A stretch of 64,000 nt of DNA from Microvirga terricola (GCF_011777495.1 NZ_JAATJS010000007.1:62001-126000), one strand, 5' to 3'. Numbered from the stretch's first letter, positions 1-9,760 are shown. Numbers and translations are program-made. The notes: generated from the letters alone by a model not told the origin.

Positions 1-543
1 GTTGCGGCGGCGCAACTCGGCCAAGCTGCGGATGAAGGCGACCGCGTCATTCGTTACCTTCGCAGTCATAGCGTCTTTGCCCTTATCGCTGTCACCGCCC
101 TTCTCGGTCGAGGGCATGGGCGGGGCACTGATCTGTACCGGAGTTGCCGCCCCCAGATTGGTGCCGGGAGCCATGGCCGCGATATGCGTCGCGTAGAGGA
201 TGTATGTGCCCGCACTCGCCGCGTGCGCGCCGGCTGGCGCAACGAAGCCAACGACGGGAACCGGCGAAGCCAAAACATCGGCGATGATCTCGCGCATGCT
301 CGAGGCGAGCCCGCCGGGAGTATCGAGATGCAGGATGACGACCTCGGCCCGCTTTTGAGCGGCAAGAGCAAGGGATGTTTTGACGTACTTGGCTGTTGCA
401 GGACCAATCGCACCGGTGACCGAGATCGAATCGGCGAGCTGCTTCGATCCGTCTCGGAGATCATCAGCCCGCGCGGTCACCCCCGCAGACGCCATCCCCA
501 TCAGGACAGCGGCTACAATCCGGATCAGTCGCCACAGGCTCAC
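1..543 (-). CDS. NfeD-type membrane-bound serine protease (ClpP class), N-terminal part
   Basis: The first 181 residues are present; the rest lies outside the window. The reading starts at a GTG with GGAGAG six bases upstream. It opens with a signal or anchor sequence (about residues 1-26) and continues into a ClpP/crotonase-like fold with the motifs LHLDTPGG and HAASAGTYIL. The Ser in ASAG is the expected nucleophile of NfeD/STOPP-type proteases, which act at the membrane and are usually paired with a stomatin-like protein. A low-complexity insert rich in Lys, Asp and Gly follows. It is divergent from hpnA, with 275 bases between. Family is fairly sure; substrate is unknown. Confidence 0.75.
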   Translation of the reverse strand, partial: MSLWRLIRIVAAVLMGMASAGVTARADDLRDGSKQLADSISVTGAIGPATAKYVKTSLALAAQKRAEVVILHLDTPGGLASSMREIIADVLASPVPVVGFVAPAGAHAASAGTYILYATHIAAMAPGTNLGAATPVQISAPPMPSTEKGGDSDKGKDAMTAKVTNDAVAFIRSLAELRRRN

Positions 544-818
544 GCACGACTCTCCGTTAGTAACAGGATGCGAGCGCTTCCCGGTCAGTTATAGCGCCGA
601 GTTGTTTCACAACCCGCCAAGCGGCGTTTTGTCACGAGGTTTGGATACCGATATTTCACACTCGCCTCGCGTCGAACACCGTGTCGCGCCACCCTACGGT
701 TACGCTTCCAAGAACAAATCCGGAGTACCTCGCACGGTCAGTCCCGATTGCTCCATTGAACTCGCTGTCGTCGAGTGCTTTGATTCATTGACAGTCCGCC
801 AGTGGAGCCGTCTCCAGA
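544..818. other. Intergenic region between nfeD-like gene and hpnA
   Basis: About 275 bases separate two divergent genes and must carry promoters for both. No convincing -35/-10 pair or long repeat was found. A short hairpin (CGCC/GGCG arms followed by TTTT) lies near 615-630 but is too weak to call a terminator. Confidence 0.4.
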
Positions 819-1811
819 ATGACTGTAGTCGTTGTGACAGGGGCCGGAGGCTTTGTCGGCTCCGCAGTATCGCGTCATCTTGCCGGAGAAGGCTATCGCG
901 TGCGCGCGATCGTGCGAGCCTCGGCGCCACATCGGAACCTGATTGGGGTCGATTGCGAAAAAATTGCCGGTGATCTCCGCGACGCCACCGCCGTTGCGCG
1001 GGCGATGAAGGGGGCACAAGCGGTGTTCCATGTAGCTGCAGATTACAGACTCTGGGCGCGCGACCCGGACGAAATCCGCCGAAACAATATCACCATGACC
1101 GAGAACGTCATGCGTGCCGCCCTGGCCGAGGGGGTGGAACGCGTCATCTACACCTCCAGCGTCGCGACCATAACACCCCCCTCTAGTGCGCGACCGAGCG
1201 ATGAAGCGAGTCGCCTCAATGAGAGCGAAGCGGTCGGCGCCTATAAGCGTAGCAAGATCGCCGCAGAGCGGCTTGTCGAACGAATGGTGCACGACGACAA
1301 GCTTCCAGCCGTCATCGTCAATCCTTCGACCCCTATCGGTCCTCGGGACATTCGCCCAACGCCAACCGGCCGAATTGTTGTCGAGGCTGCATCCGGACGA
1401 ATGCCGGCCTTCGTCGATACCGGGCTTAACCTGGTTCACGTCGATGATGTAGCGCGCGGGCATCTAGTAGCCCTTAAGCGCGGCAACATCGGAGAGCGCT
1501 ACATCTTGGGCGGCCAGAACGTGACGCTCAAGCGCATGCTCGCAGACATTGCGGCAATCGTTGGCCGGAATCCCCCTCGCCTGCAACTCCGGCCCGGCGT
1601 CGTGATGCCGCTTGCGTTTGCGGCGGAAGCGTGGGCACGCGCCACTGGACGGGAGCCTTTTGTCAGTCGGGACGCTCTGAGAATGTCTCGCCACAAAATG
1701 TTCTATTCGTCAGCCAAGGCAGAGCGAGAGCTCGACTATAGTGCGCGCCCCTATGGAGAGGCCTTAGTCGATGCCGTTTCCTGGTTTCAATTGGCGGGCT
1801 ATCTGCGATGA
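819..1811 (+). CDS. hpnA: Hopanoid-associated sugar epimerase HpnA
   Basis: A 330-residue extended short-chain dehydrogenase/epimerase. The NAD(P)-binding GAGGFVG is at residues 8-14 and the catalytic YxxxK is Y142/K146, in a Rossmann fold of usual family length. HpnA heads hopanoid operons. It is linked to side-chain processing, though its exact reaction is unsettled. The stop overlaps the hpnB start by four bases (ATGA), which points to translational coupling. The identification rests on the motifs and on the downstream order hpnB-C-D-E-shc-hpnG. Confidence 0.9.
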   Translation: MTVVVVTGAGGFVGSAVSRHLAGEGYRVRAIVRASAPHRNLIGVDCEKIAGDLRDATAVARAMKGAQAVFHVAADYRLWARDPDEIRRNNITMTENVMRAALAEGVERVIYTSSVATITPPSSARPSDEASRLNESEAVGAYKRSKIAAERLVERMVHDDKLPAVIVNPSTPIGPRDIRPTPTGRIVVEAASGRMPAFVDTGLNLVHVDDVARGHLVALKRGNIGERYILGGQNVTLKRMLADIAAIVGRNPPRLQLRPGVVMPLAFAAEAWARATGREPFVSRDALRMSRHKMFYSSAKAERELDYSARPYGEALVDAVSWFQLAGYLR

Positions 1812-2956
1812 TCGTCATAGCGCTGATCACCGCCGTGGTCTGGATTTACCTGCTGACTGCACGGGGTGACTTCTGGCGCGCTCTTGATTTTGACACGTCG
1901 GTCATTGAGAGCCCCAACAATACCTGGCCAAGCGTGATAGCAGTTGTTCCGGCCCGCAATGAAGCGGGCGTCGTTGCGCACTCACTCCGGTCCATCCTCG
2001 TGCAGGATTACCGAGGCTCCTTCGGCGTCATCCTTGTCGACGACAACAGTGACGACGGCACCTCCGAAGTCGCTCAATGGGCGGCCATTGGAGTCAATCG
2101 TGAAGACTGCCTTTCCGTCATTCGAGGACGGCACTTACCGAAAGGATGGACCGGCAAGCTATGGGCCCTGAACCAGGGCGTCGAGGCCGCGAGCCAGACG
2201 GAGCCGACCTATTATTGGTTCAGCGACGCCGACATCGTCTATACACCTGATACCCTGAGGACGATGGTCTTACGCGCCGACAAGAATAACCTCTCGGCCG
2301 TGTCCCTGATGGCGCGATTACGGTGCCAGAGCTTCGCCGAGCGAATGCTGATCCCCGCGTTCATCTTCTTCTTTCAGATGCTCTACCCTTTTCGCTGGGT
2401 GAACCAGGCCGGGTCACGGACTGCTGCAGCAGCAGGCGGCTGCATCCTGGTTCGTCGAGCGGCTTTGGCGGACATCGGTGGTCTCATGGCAATCCGCGAC
2501 GCTCTTATCGACGACTGCACGCTCGCGGCGCATCTCAAGCGGAACACCGGCAGGATCTGGATCGGCCTGACGCATCGGGCCGAAAGCATTCGGGCTTACG
2601 ATCGTCTCAACGATATCCGCCGCATGGTGGCCCGCTCAGCCTACGCGCAGCTTCGCTACTCGCCCACGCTTCTGCTCTGTACGTTGGTCGGTATGGTGAT
2701 TGTCTATGTCACACCGCCTGCAGTCGCCTTAGCTTCTACCCCTCCAGCTCGTTACGTTGCGATCTTCGCATGGACTGCCATGGCGCTTGCCTTCGTGCCG
2801 ACCTTAAGATTCTACAAGGCATCCTGGCTGTGGAGTGCCCTCTTACCTGTCATCGCCCTTTGCTACGCAGCCTTTACCCTCGACTCAGCAGCGCAACATG
2901 TCGCCGGGCGCGGGGGGCTGTGGAAGGGACGGGTGCAAGCTCCGCGAGATGTGTAA
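1808..2956 (+). CDS. hpnB: Hopene-associated glycosyltransferase HpnB
   Basis: A 382-residue family-2 glycosyltransferase with an N-terminal membrane segment (residues 1-18), the nucleotide-binding VDDNSDDGT motif, and a DxD-type metal site at D140/D142 (FSDADIVY). Several hydrophobic segments occupy the C-terminal third, so it is probably an inner-membrane enzyme. It overlaps hpnA by four bases, and its TAA shares one base with the hpnC ATG. HpnB is conserved in hopanoid clusters but its sugar donor and acceptor are not fixed. Confidence 0.88.
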   Translation: MIVIALITAVVWIYLLTARGDFWRALDFDTSVIESPNNTWPSVIAVVPARNEAGVVAHSLRSILVQDYRGSFGVILVDDNSDDGTSEVAQWAAIGVNREDCLSVIRGRHLPKGWTGKLWALNQGVEAASQTEPTYYWFSDADIVYTPDTLRTMVLRADKNNLSAVSLMARLRCQSFAERMLIPAFIFFFQMLYPFRWVNQAGSRTAAAAGGCILVRRAALADIGGLMAIRDALIDDCTLAAHLKRNTGRIWIGLTHRAESIRAYDRLNDIRRMVARSAYAQLRYSPTLLLCTLVGMVIVYVTPPAVALASTPPARYVAIFAWTAMALAFVPTLRFYKASWLWSALLPVIALCYAAFTLDSAAQHVAGRGGLWKGRVQAPRDV

Positions 2957-3825
2957 TGGACACCGCTTCTTCCGCCAGAACTCGCAAGAGCACGCGCGAC
3001 GAAAACTTCCCCGTCGCATCGTGGTTGATTGCCTCCCAGTACCGAGCGCCCATCCTTGCATTTTACGAGTTCGTGCGGACGGCGGATGATGTCGCGGATC
3101 ATCCCACGCTCCAACCTTTAGAAAAACTCCGCCTTCTGGACCAGCTGGAAGCAAGCCTGCTAGGGCATAACGACACCGAACCAGTCGCCTTGCCCCTGAG
3201 ATCGATACTGCGCGAGCGCGGCCTCACCCCCAAGCATGCGCTCGACCTCCTCGACGCCTTCCGTCTAGACATACGCAAAGCGCGTTACAGCACCTGGGAC
3301 GAGCTGATCGATTATTGTCGCCTCTCGGCCATGCCTGTCGGGCGCTACGTTCTTGATGTCCACGGTGAGAGCGAGGCCTCGTGGCCGGCCAATGATGCGC
3401 TATGCGCCGCACTGCAGATTATCAACCACCTTCAGGATTGCGGCGAAGATTTTCGCACGCTTGATCGCGTGTATCTGCCGTTGGACGCCATGCAAGCCGC
3501 TGGAGCCGACGTTGCCGATCTGAACGCCCACCGATCGTCTCCGGGGTTACGCCGTTGCCTAGCGGGTCTGGCAGCTCGAACCGAGAACTTTCTAGACCCC
3601 ACCTCTTCGTTTGCTGGGGATATTCGCGACTGGCGCTTGTCCCTTGAGGTCTCCGTGATTCATCGCCTAGCGCTCAGACTCACGCAACTTCTCCAGCATC
3701 AGGATCCATTGAGCAGGCGCGTTCACATTGGAAGGACCAGCGCACTAGGCATCACAATTTCTGCGCTCGCTCGACGAATGAGCGCTCATTCAGATCGCCA
3801 AGGGGCGCATCAGGTGCGGATATGA
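2956..3825 (+). CDS. hpnC: Squalene-synthase-like HpnC (hydroxysqualene synthase)
   Basis: A 289-residue trans-isoprenyl diphosphate synthase-like protein. The open frame begins far upstream, inside hpnB, but the start chosen is the ATG sharing one base with the hpnB stop, because the family N-terminus (FPVASWLI...) begins there. Aspartate-rich motifs are DDVAD (residues 44-48) and NHLQDCGEDF with RVYLP after it. In the HpnCDE route HpnC turns presqualene diphosphate into hydroxysqualene. It overlaps hpnD by four bases. Confidence 0.9.
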   Translation: MDTASSARTRKSTRDENFPVASWLIASQYRAPILAFYEFVRTADDVADHPTLQPLEKLRLLDQLEASLLGHNDTEPVALPLRSILRERGLTPKHALDLLDAFRLDIRKARYSTWDELIDYCRLSAMPVGRYVLDVHGESEASWPANDALCAALQIINHLQDCGEDFRTLDRVYLPLDAMQAAGADVADLNAHRSSPGLRRCLAGLAARTENFLDPTSSFAGDIRDWRLSLEVSVIHRLALRLTQLLQHQDPLSRRVHIGRTSALGITISALARRMSAHSDRQGAHQVRI

Positions 3826-4649
3826 GAGAAGCTCCTGTTGTCGCCGCAAGTCGCGCCAAGGGCAGCTCCTTTTATGCTGCAATGCGCATCCTGCCCCGTG
3901 ATCAACGACAGGCGATGTATGCCATCTACAATATTTGCCGTGCTGTTGACGACATCGCCGACGAACAGTGCGCGCCGCAGCAACGGCTCCTTGAACTATC
4001 CAACTGGCGGCGCGATCTCGACGCTTTGTATACGGGCGGTCCGCCGGGCCGGTTCGCGACAGTTGCATCAACAGTTCGCCGGTTTGGCCTCAAGCAGACT
4101 GATTTCGTAGCGCTCCTAGACGGAATGACCATGGACGCAGAAAGAGATATGAGAGCGCCAGACATGGCGATGCTCGATCTCTATTGTGACCGCGTCGCAA
4201 GCGCCGTCGGTCGCCTTTCCAATCAGATCTTTGACATTCGCGGCAACGATGGCTTGCTCCTGGCCCACCATCTCGGCAGAGCCTTGCAGCTGACGAATAT
4301 TCTGCGCGACCTCGACGAGGATGCCGATCTTGGACGGTTATATTTGCCCCGCGAGGCGCTGACCGAGGCGAGCATCGCCAGCTGCGTTCCGAATGAAGTG
4401 ATTTCCCATCCCGCTATTGCCCGGGCGTGCCAACCCATAGTCGCACAGGCTCGCTGGCATTTTCGAGAGGCCAATGCGGCGTGGCGTCGCATTCCCCGTG
4501 CGAAAACGCGTGCGCCCCGGCTCATGGGCGCCGTTTATGCACGGCTCCTCGGCCAGTTGGAAGCGCGAGGCTTCCAGCCGCCGCGCAACCGAGTAAGGCT
4601 TGATCGTTTGACCTTGATCAGCCTGCTCATCCGGCATGGTCTATTCTGA
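3822..4649 (+). CDS. hpnD: Presqualene diphosphate synthase HpnD
   Basis: A 275-residue squalene/phytoene synthase family protein. The first Asp motif is DDIAD (43-47) and the second is RDLDED (D163-D167) followed by GRLYLP, the family signature. In the HpnCDE route it condenses two farnesyl diphosphates to presqualene diphosphate. It starts with ATGA overlapping the hpnC stop, and its TGA shares a base with the hpnE ATG. HpnC and HpnD are paralogs. The assignment follows gene order and the better-preserved Asp motifs. Confidence 0.9.
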   Translation: MREAPVVAASRAKGSSFYAAMRILPRDQRQAMYAIYNICRAVDDIADEQCAPQQRLLELSNWRRDLDALYTGGPPGRFATVASTVRRFGLKQTDFVALLDGMTMDAERDMRAPDMAMLDLYCDRVASAVGRLSNQIFDIRGNDGLLLAHHLGRALQLTNILRDLDEDADLGRLYLPREALTEASIASCVPNEVISHPAIARACQPIVAQARWHFREANAAWRRIPRAKTRAPRLMGAVYARLLGQLEARGFQPPRNRVRLDRLTLISLLIRHGLF

Positions 4650-5950
4650 TGGCGCAACGAACCGTCCACGTCATCGGCGCCGGACTAGCCGGACTGTCTG
4701 CATCAACTGCGCTCGCCGAGAGAGGATGGTTCGTTCAGCTCTACGAGGCCGCCCCGCAGGCGGGGGGGCGTTGCCGCTCTTATGTCGATAAGACCATCGG
4801 CGCGACGATCGACAACGGTAACCATGTCATTCTCTCCGGCAATCATAGCGCGCTCGCCTATCTCGATCGCATCGGCGCACGAGACTCGCTCATAGAACCA
4901 GATCGCCCCGCCTTCGATTTCGTCGATCTGCGCAGCGACGAGAGATGGCATATTGAGTTGAATGAAGGCCGGATTCCATGGTGGATTTTCAATGAGGCCA
5001 AACGGGTTCCAGGAACCCGTCCGTTCGACTATTTGAAGCTTCTGGGCTTGCGTTTCAGCAACGACCGAACTCGGATCAGCGATATACTGGGGTGTCATGG
5101 AACGCTTTACGAGCGGCTTTGGGAGCCTTTGCTACTGGCTGCCTTGAACACCGAGCCACCGCTCGCCAGTGCCAGACTCGCCAACGCCGTCATCCGCCAA
5201 ACTCTCGGGCGCGGAGGAAAGGCCTGCCGCCTGCTGGTTACCCGCGACGGTCTATCAGCAGCCTTCATCGATCCGGCCATCAGACTTCTGGAGCAGCGCG
5301 GCGCCGCGATACACTTCGGTTGTCGCCTTCGTTCCATATCGCTCAAGACTGATCGCGCAGATCGGCTCTTGTTTGGCGACCATTCCGTTCAGGTCACCCA
5401 CGATGATCAAGTTGTTCTGGCCGTCTCTGGAACGGCTTTATCGCAGCTTCTGCCGGAGGTGGACACGCCGGTTGAGCATCGCGCAATCATCAACGGGCAT
5501 TTCAAGATCGAACCCCCATCGGACCTCCCACCGATTCTCGGTGTCATCGGCGGCGATGTCGAGTGGATCTTTAGCTATCGTGACCGAATCTCGACGACGA
5601 CAAGCAGCGCCGACCGCCTAATCGATATGCCACGCGACGTGCTTGCGCAGCGGCTTTGGAGCGACATTGAGAGAGCGCTCGGATTTAGCCAGACCATGCC
5701 GCCTTGGCAGGTTGTGAAAGAAAGGCGCGCGACGTTTGCCACTCTCCCGAGTGAGGAGATACGACGCCCGACCTCCCGAACGCGATGGGCCAACCTTGTC
5801 CTTGCAGGCGACTACACAGCAACTGGGCTACCGGCGACAATTGAGGGCGCCATCCGGTCCGGGGTTACCGCAGCCAATCTGTTGCAGCATTCTGCCGGCC
5901 GCCGTACGCGAGATTGGCGTCCTCATCGCAGGAAGGCCGGCAAAGCATGA
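4649..5950 (+). CDS. hpnE: FAD-dependent hydroxysqualene dehydroxylase HpnE
   Basis: A 433-residue flavoprotein of the amine oxidase/phytoene desaturase type. The dinucleotide-binding GAGLAG is at residues 10-15 with an acidic residue ending the second strand (YEAAPQAGGR). The C-terminal FAD motif LAGDYTATGLPATIEGAIRS is present. HpnE reductively removes the hydroxyl of hydroxysqualene, giving squalene for the cyclase encoded next. The stop overlaps the shc ATG by four bases. Confidence 0.9.
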   Translation: MAQRTVHVIGAGLAGLSASTALAERGWFVQLYEAAPQAGGRCRSYVDKTIGATIDNGNHVILSGNHSALAYLDRIGARDSLIEPDRPAFDFVDLRSDERWHIELNEGRIPWWIFNEAKRVPGTRPFDYLKLLGLRFSNDRTRISDILGCHGTLYERLWEPLLLAALNTEPPLASARLANAVIRQTLGRGGKACRLLVTRDGLSAAFIDPAIRLLEQRGAAIHFGCRLRSISLKTDRADRLLFGDHSVQVTHDDQVVLAVSGTALSQLLPEVDTPVEHRAIINGHFKIEPPSDLPPILGVIGGDVEWIFSYRDRISTTTSSADRLIDMPRDVLAQRLWSDIERALGFSQTMPPWQVVKERRATFATLPSEEIRRPTSRTRWANLVLAGDYTATGLPATIEGAIRSGVTAANLLQHSAGRRTRDWRPHRRKAGKA

Positions 5951-7914
5951 CCATCGTTATGAAAGCGGAGAGAACCAAGATAGCTCTGCGCGATCTCGAC
6001 GCCGCCGTGCGCGCCGGTCGAGAGGCTCTACTGTCCCATCAGCGTCCGGACGGGCACTGGATCTTCGAACTGGAAGCCGATGTCACCATACCTGCCGAAT
6101 ACATTCTGTTACGCCATTATCGTGGAGAGCCGGATGATCTTGAACTCGAGTTCAAGATTGGCGCCTACCTTCGGCGGAAACAGAGCGATCACGGCGGATG
6201 GCCACTCTTCGCCGAAGGCCCGCTTGATGTAAGCGCCAGCGTCAAAGCCTACTTCGCTCTCAAGATGATAGGCGACAGCCCAGATCTTCCACACATGAAG
6301 CGCGCGAGAGATACGATCATCTCTCATGGCGGCGCAGCAAAATGCAATGTCTTCACCCGCATACTCCTCGCCCTCTATCAGATTGTGCCATGGCGAGCGG
6401 TTCCGGCGATGCCGGTCGAGGTCATGCTGCTGCCTCACTGGTTCCCGTTCCATCTCGACAAAATCTCCTATTGGGCGCGCACGGTGATCGTACCGCTCCT
6501 GATCCTTCAGGCACTGAAGCCGATGGCGAAAAACCCGCGCCGCATCGGTATCGAGGAGTTGTTTCGCGTGCCCCCTGCGCGGGTGCGAAAGTGGCCGAAG
6601 GGACCGCATCAACGGGCGCCATATTCCCAAATCTTCGGCGGCATTGACCGCGCGCTACGCGTCGCCGATCCAGTCTTTGGCGGCAGATCGCGCAAGCGAG
6701 CCATAACCGAGGCCGAGGCGTTCATCATTGAGAGGTTGAACGGCGAAGAAGGGCTCGGCGCCATTTTTCCGGCCATGGCGAACGCCGTCATGGCGCTTGA
6801 TGCTCTTGGCTATGACCCCGATCATCCATCGTTGGTGACTGCACGGCGCGCCATCGAAAAGCTGCTGATGATTGGAGAGACGGAGGCGTATTGCCAACCA
6901 TGCGTGTCACCTATTTGGGATACGGCGCTTGTTTGCCACACTTTGCTTGAAGCAAGCGGTGACATGCCGTCACCTAAGGCTCATCGCGGCCTTGCATGGC
7001 TCAAGTCGCGACAAATTCTCAGTATCAGAGGTGATTGGTCCAAGGCTCGACCCCATGCCCGGCCCGGTGGCTGGGCCTTTCAATATGCCAATGATCATTA
7101 TCCGGATCTGGACGACACCGCCGTGGTCGTGATGGCGATGGATCGCGCCCAGAGAAACGCTGGAAGCAGTGATTTCGCCGTGGCGATTTCACGAGGGTGG
7201 GAATGGGTGGAGGGGCTGCAGAGTCGAAACGGCGGTTGGGCCGCTTTCGACGCGGACAACACCCACGAATACCTGAATCACATCCCCTTCTCGGATCACG
7301 GAGCGTTGCTCGACCCCCCCACAGCAGACGTCACCGGACGGTGCCTTTCAATGCTCGGCCAACTCGGCGGGACCGAAAAAGCGAACCAAGCCGTTGCGCG
7401 CGCGCGCGTCTACTTGCAGAGGGTACAGGAAAAGGATGGTAGCTGGTACGGACGCTGGGGGGTTAACTACATCTATGGCACATGGTCCGTCCTGTCTGGG
7501 CTCAACGCTGTCGGTGTCGATCACGCTGCGCCGGAAATCAGAAAGGCTATCGCATGGCTTCTGTCCATCCAGAATGAGGACGGCGGATGGGGCGAGAGGT
7601 GCGCAAGCTACAGGCTCGACTATGTAGGATATGAGCGAACCGCTAGCGCCGCATCTCAAACGGCATGGGCCTTGCTCGGCCTTATGGCCGGCGGGGAGGT
7701 TGACCATCCTGCCGTGGCAAAGGGCATACAATGGCTTCTCAGGCAACAGACCGCTAATGGCTTGTGGTTTGAGGAAAGTTATACCGGCACCGGTTTTCCT
7801 CGTGTCTTTTACCTACGCTATCATGGTTACGCGAAATTCTTTCCGCTCTGGGCCATCTCCCGCTACCGCAACTTGATGCGCAGCAATGACGTGCGGGTGC
7901 GTTGCGGCATGTGA
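5947..7914 (+). CDS. shc: Squalene-hopene cyclase
   Basis: A 655-residue class II triterpene cyclase (HpnF) that turns squalene into hopene/hopanol at the inner membrane. The acid motif DLDDTA is at residues 387-392; the central Asp protonates the substrate (most homologs read DVDDTA). Several QW-type repeats are visible, including GGWAAFDADN, GSWYGRWG and GGWGER. The frame is open for 11 codons further upstream, but the ATG in ATGA overlap with hpnE matches the spacing pattern of the operon. Confidence 0.95.
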   Translation: MTIVMKAERTKIALRDLDAAVRAGREALLSHQRPDGHWIFELEADVTIPAEYILLRHYRGEPDDLELEFKIGAYLRRKQSDHGGWPLFAEGPLDVSASVKAYFALKMIGDSPDLPHMKRARDTIISHGGAAKCNVFTRILLALYQIVPWRAVPAMPVEVMLLPHWFPFHLDKISYWARTVIVPLLILQALKPMAKNPRRIGIEELFRVPPARVRKWPKGPHQRAPYSQIFGGIDRALRVADPVFGGRSRKRAITEAEAFIIERLNGEEGLGAIFPAMANAVMALDALGYDPDHPSLVTARRAIEKLLMIGETEAYCQPCVSPIWDTALVCHTLLEASGDMPSPKAHRGLAWLKSRQILSIRGDWSKARPHARPGGWAFQYANDHYPDLDDTAVVVMAMDRAQRNAGSSDFAVAISRGWEWVEGLQSRNGGWAAFDADNTHEYLNHIPFSDHGALLDPPTADVTGRCLSMLGQLGGTEKANQAVARARVYLQRVQEKDGSWYGRWGVNYIYGTWSVLSGLNAVGVDHAAPEIRKAIAWLLSIQNEDGGWGERCASYRLDYVGYERTASAASQTAWALLGLMAGGEVDHPAVAKGIQWLLRQQTANGLWFEESYTGTGFPRVFYLRYHGYAKFFPLWAISRYRNLMRSNDVRVRCGM

Positions 7915-7931
7915 GAGAAGGGACTGGCCGC

Positions 7932-8627
7932 ATGCAAAGCTCCTTGCCATCGACAGTCCGTGTGATCGCCGTATGCGGCATGCAGTCAGAAGAGCGCATC
8001 GCGCGTGGCTCCTTTATCACGACGATCTGCGGAAGCGGGCATTCCACCTTGCTCGAGGCACGGCTGACATCGGCTCTCGCGACGGGGACCGTGGCCGGTT
8101 TGGTCAGCTTTGGAATTTCAGGAGGGCTGCATGCGGCGCTTGAGCCGGGGACTCTCGTCTTAGGTCGGCGGGTCGTCGGGCCGGATGGTCAGTGGGATGC
8201 GGATGCCGGTTGGTTGAACGCGCTTGGGCGGATCTGTCGTAATGCAATTTCAGCCGTCGTGGTCGGAAGTGACTTTCCCATCGGCAGCGCTGGCGCCAAG
8301 CGAGAGTTGCACGCATTGAGCGGAGCATCGATCGTCGACACGGAATCCCACATCGTGGCTCAGATAGCTTGCAGATACGCCCTCCCCTTCGCGGTTATCC
8401 GCACCGTCGCAGATTCTGCGAGTAGAGATCTTCCGCCTGTCGCGCTGGTTCCACTCAAGCGAGACGGGCGGCCCGACATGGCAGGCGTGCTCGTCTCGCT
8501 CGCCAGTATCCCAACCCAGCTTCCGGCTCTTGCCCGCGTCGCGCTCGATGCCCGTAGAGCATACGGCTCACTCAGCCGCATCCGTCGAGATCTCAGCATT
8601 GGATTTGCTTGTCCGTATCTCTTCTAG
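7932..8627 (+). CDS. hpnG: Hopanoid nucleoside phosphorylase HpnG
   Basis: A 231-residue phosphorylase family protein that removes adenine from adenosylhopane to give ribosyl-hopane phosphate. Family motifs include the ICGSGHST segment and SFGISGGL. The start at 7932 has AAGGGA eight bases upstream; earlier TTG (7902) and GTG (7911) starts are possible. Its last 60 bases overlap the 3' end of hpnH on the opposite strand, so the two coding regions are antisense at their ends. Confidence 0.88.
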   Translation: MQSSLPSTVRVIAVCGMQSEERIARGSFITTICGSGHSTLLEARLTSALATGTVAGLVSFGISGGLHAALEPGTLVLGRRVVGPDGQWDADAGWLNALGRICRNAISAVVVGSDFPIGSAGAKRELHALSGASIVDTESHIVAQIACRYALPFAVIRTVADSASRDLPPVALVPLKRDGRPDMAGVLVSLASIPTQLPALARVALDARRAYGSLSRIRRDLSIGFACPYLF

Positions 8628-9719
8628 CTTTTGTTCAACGTGGCGCGAGAATACGTATTCGGCGGATCGCTGGCGATCGAGTGGAATCTCCGGCGCCATG
8701 GGGCCGTTTGTCCGGACCCCCTTCAGCGTGATGGCAAGAAGCTTCAAGGGATGCCTCACCGCGTCCTTCACCGCGGTCGCTTCGAATCCGCTATGGACCA
8801 TGCAATCAGCACACTTCTCGTAATTCCCGGTGCCGTAAGTATCCCAGTCGGTGGTGTCCATGAGCTCGCGGAAGGTCTTGGCGTAACCTTCCCCCAGCAG
8901 GTAGCAAGGCTTCTGCCATCCAAACACGGTCCTCGTCGGGTTGCCCCACGGCGTGCAGTGATATGTCTGATTGCCGGCCAGGAAATCGAGGAAAAGGCCG
9001 GACTGGAAAAAGTTCCAGTTCCGGCCGTTGCGACCGCGCTTCAGAATTTCACGAAACAGCGTCTTGGTGGACCTGCGGTTCAGAAAGTGCTGCTGATCTG
9101 GCGCGCGCTCGTAGGCGTAGCCGGGGGATATCGTAATCCCATCGACACCCAGGGGCCTCATTGTGTCGAGGAAACGAGCCACCTTCTCGGGCTGCACGTC
9201 GTTGAACAGGGTGCAGTTGATGTTCACCCTGAAGCCTGCCGCTTTGGTGACCCGAATGGCCGAGACAGCCTTCTCATAAACCCCAGCCTGACACACCGAC
9301 TTGTCGTGCATCGCCTCGTCGCCATCGAGGTGAACGGACCAGTTGAAATTCTTGTGCGGCTTGTATTGACCGAGTTTCTTTTCCAGCAACAGGGCATTGG
9401 TGCAGATTGTGACGAACTTGCCCCTCGCCAGAAGCCCTTCGACGATCTGGGACAACTCGCGATGTAACAAGGGCTCACCGCCTGCAACAACCACGACCGG
9501 GGCCGGGCATTCATCCGCGGCGCCGAGGCAGTCATCAACCGAGAGGCGCTGGTTCAGGATCGGCGCAGGATAGTCAATCTTGCCGCACCCCGCGCAGGCG
9601 AGGTTGCAGCGGAAAAGCGGCTCGAGCATTAAGACAAGCGGATAACGCTTCGTGCCTCTGATTTCATTTTTCAAAATGTAGACGCCGATTCGCGCCATCT
9701 GGTTGAAAGGAATGCCCAC
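8568..9719 (-). CDS. hpnH: Adenosyl-hopene transferase HpnH (radical SAM)
   Basis: A 383-residue radical SAM enzyme. The 4Fe-4S motif CxxxCxxC is C38/C42/C45 (CNLACAGC), followed by a GGEPLL motif. A C-terminal Cys-rich stretch (GNYEKCADCMVHSGF) is typical of the SPASM-like end of this family. HpnH attaches the adenosyl radical to diploptene, the first step to C35 hopanoids. Just upstream on the same strand is ispH (41 bases away), so the two are probably co-transcribed. Confidence 0.92.
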   Translation of the reverse strand: MGIPFNQMARIGVYILKNEIRGTKRYPLVLMLEPLFRCNLACAGCGKIDYPAPILNQRLSVDDCLGAADECPAPVVVVAGGEPLLHRELSQIVEGLLARGKFVTICTNALLLEKKLGQYKPHKNFNWSVHLDGDEAMHDKSVCQAGVYEKAVSAIRVTKAAGFRVNINCTLFNDVQPEKVARFLDTMRPLGVDGITISPGYAYERAPDQQHFLNRRSTKTLFREILKRGRNGRNWNFFQSGLFLDFLAGNQTYHCTPWGNPTRTVFGWQKPCYLLGEGYAKTFRELMDTTDWDTYGTGNYEKCADCMVHSGFEATAVKDAVRHPLKLLAITLKGVRTNGPMAPEIPLDRQRSAEYVFSRHVEQKLEEIRTSKSNAEISTDAAE

Positions 9720-9760
9720 GAAGCGATCCTTAAGTGCTCAAAATGCTTTCGGCTGGTCCG

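Noticed and set aside
2323..2955. N-terminal extension of hpnC into hpnB
   Set aside because: The extension is the alternate frame of hpnB; family similarity begins only at the ATG at 2956.
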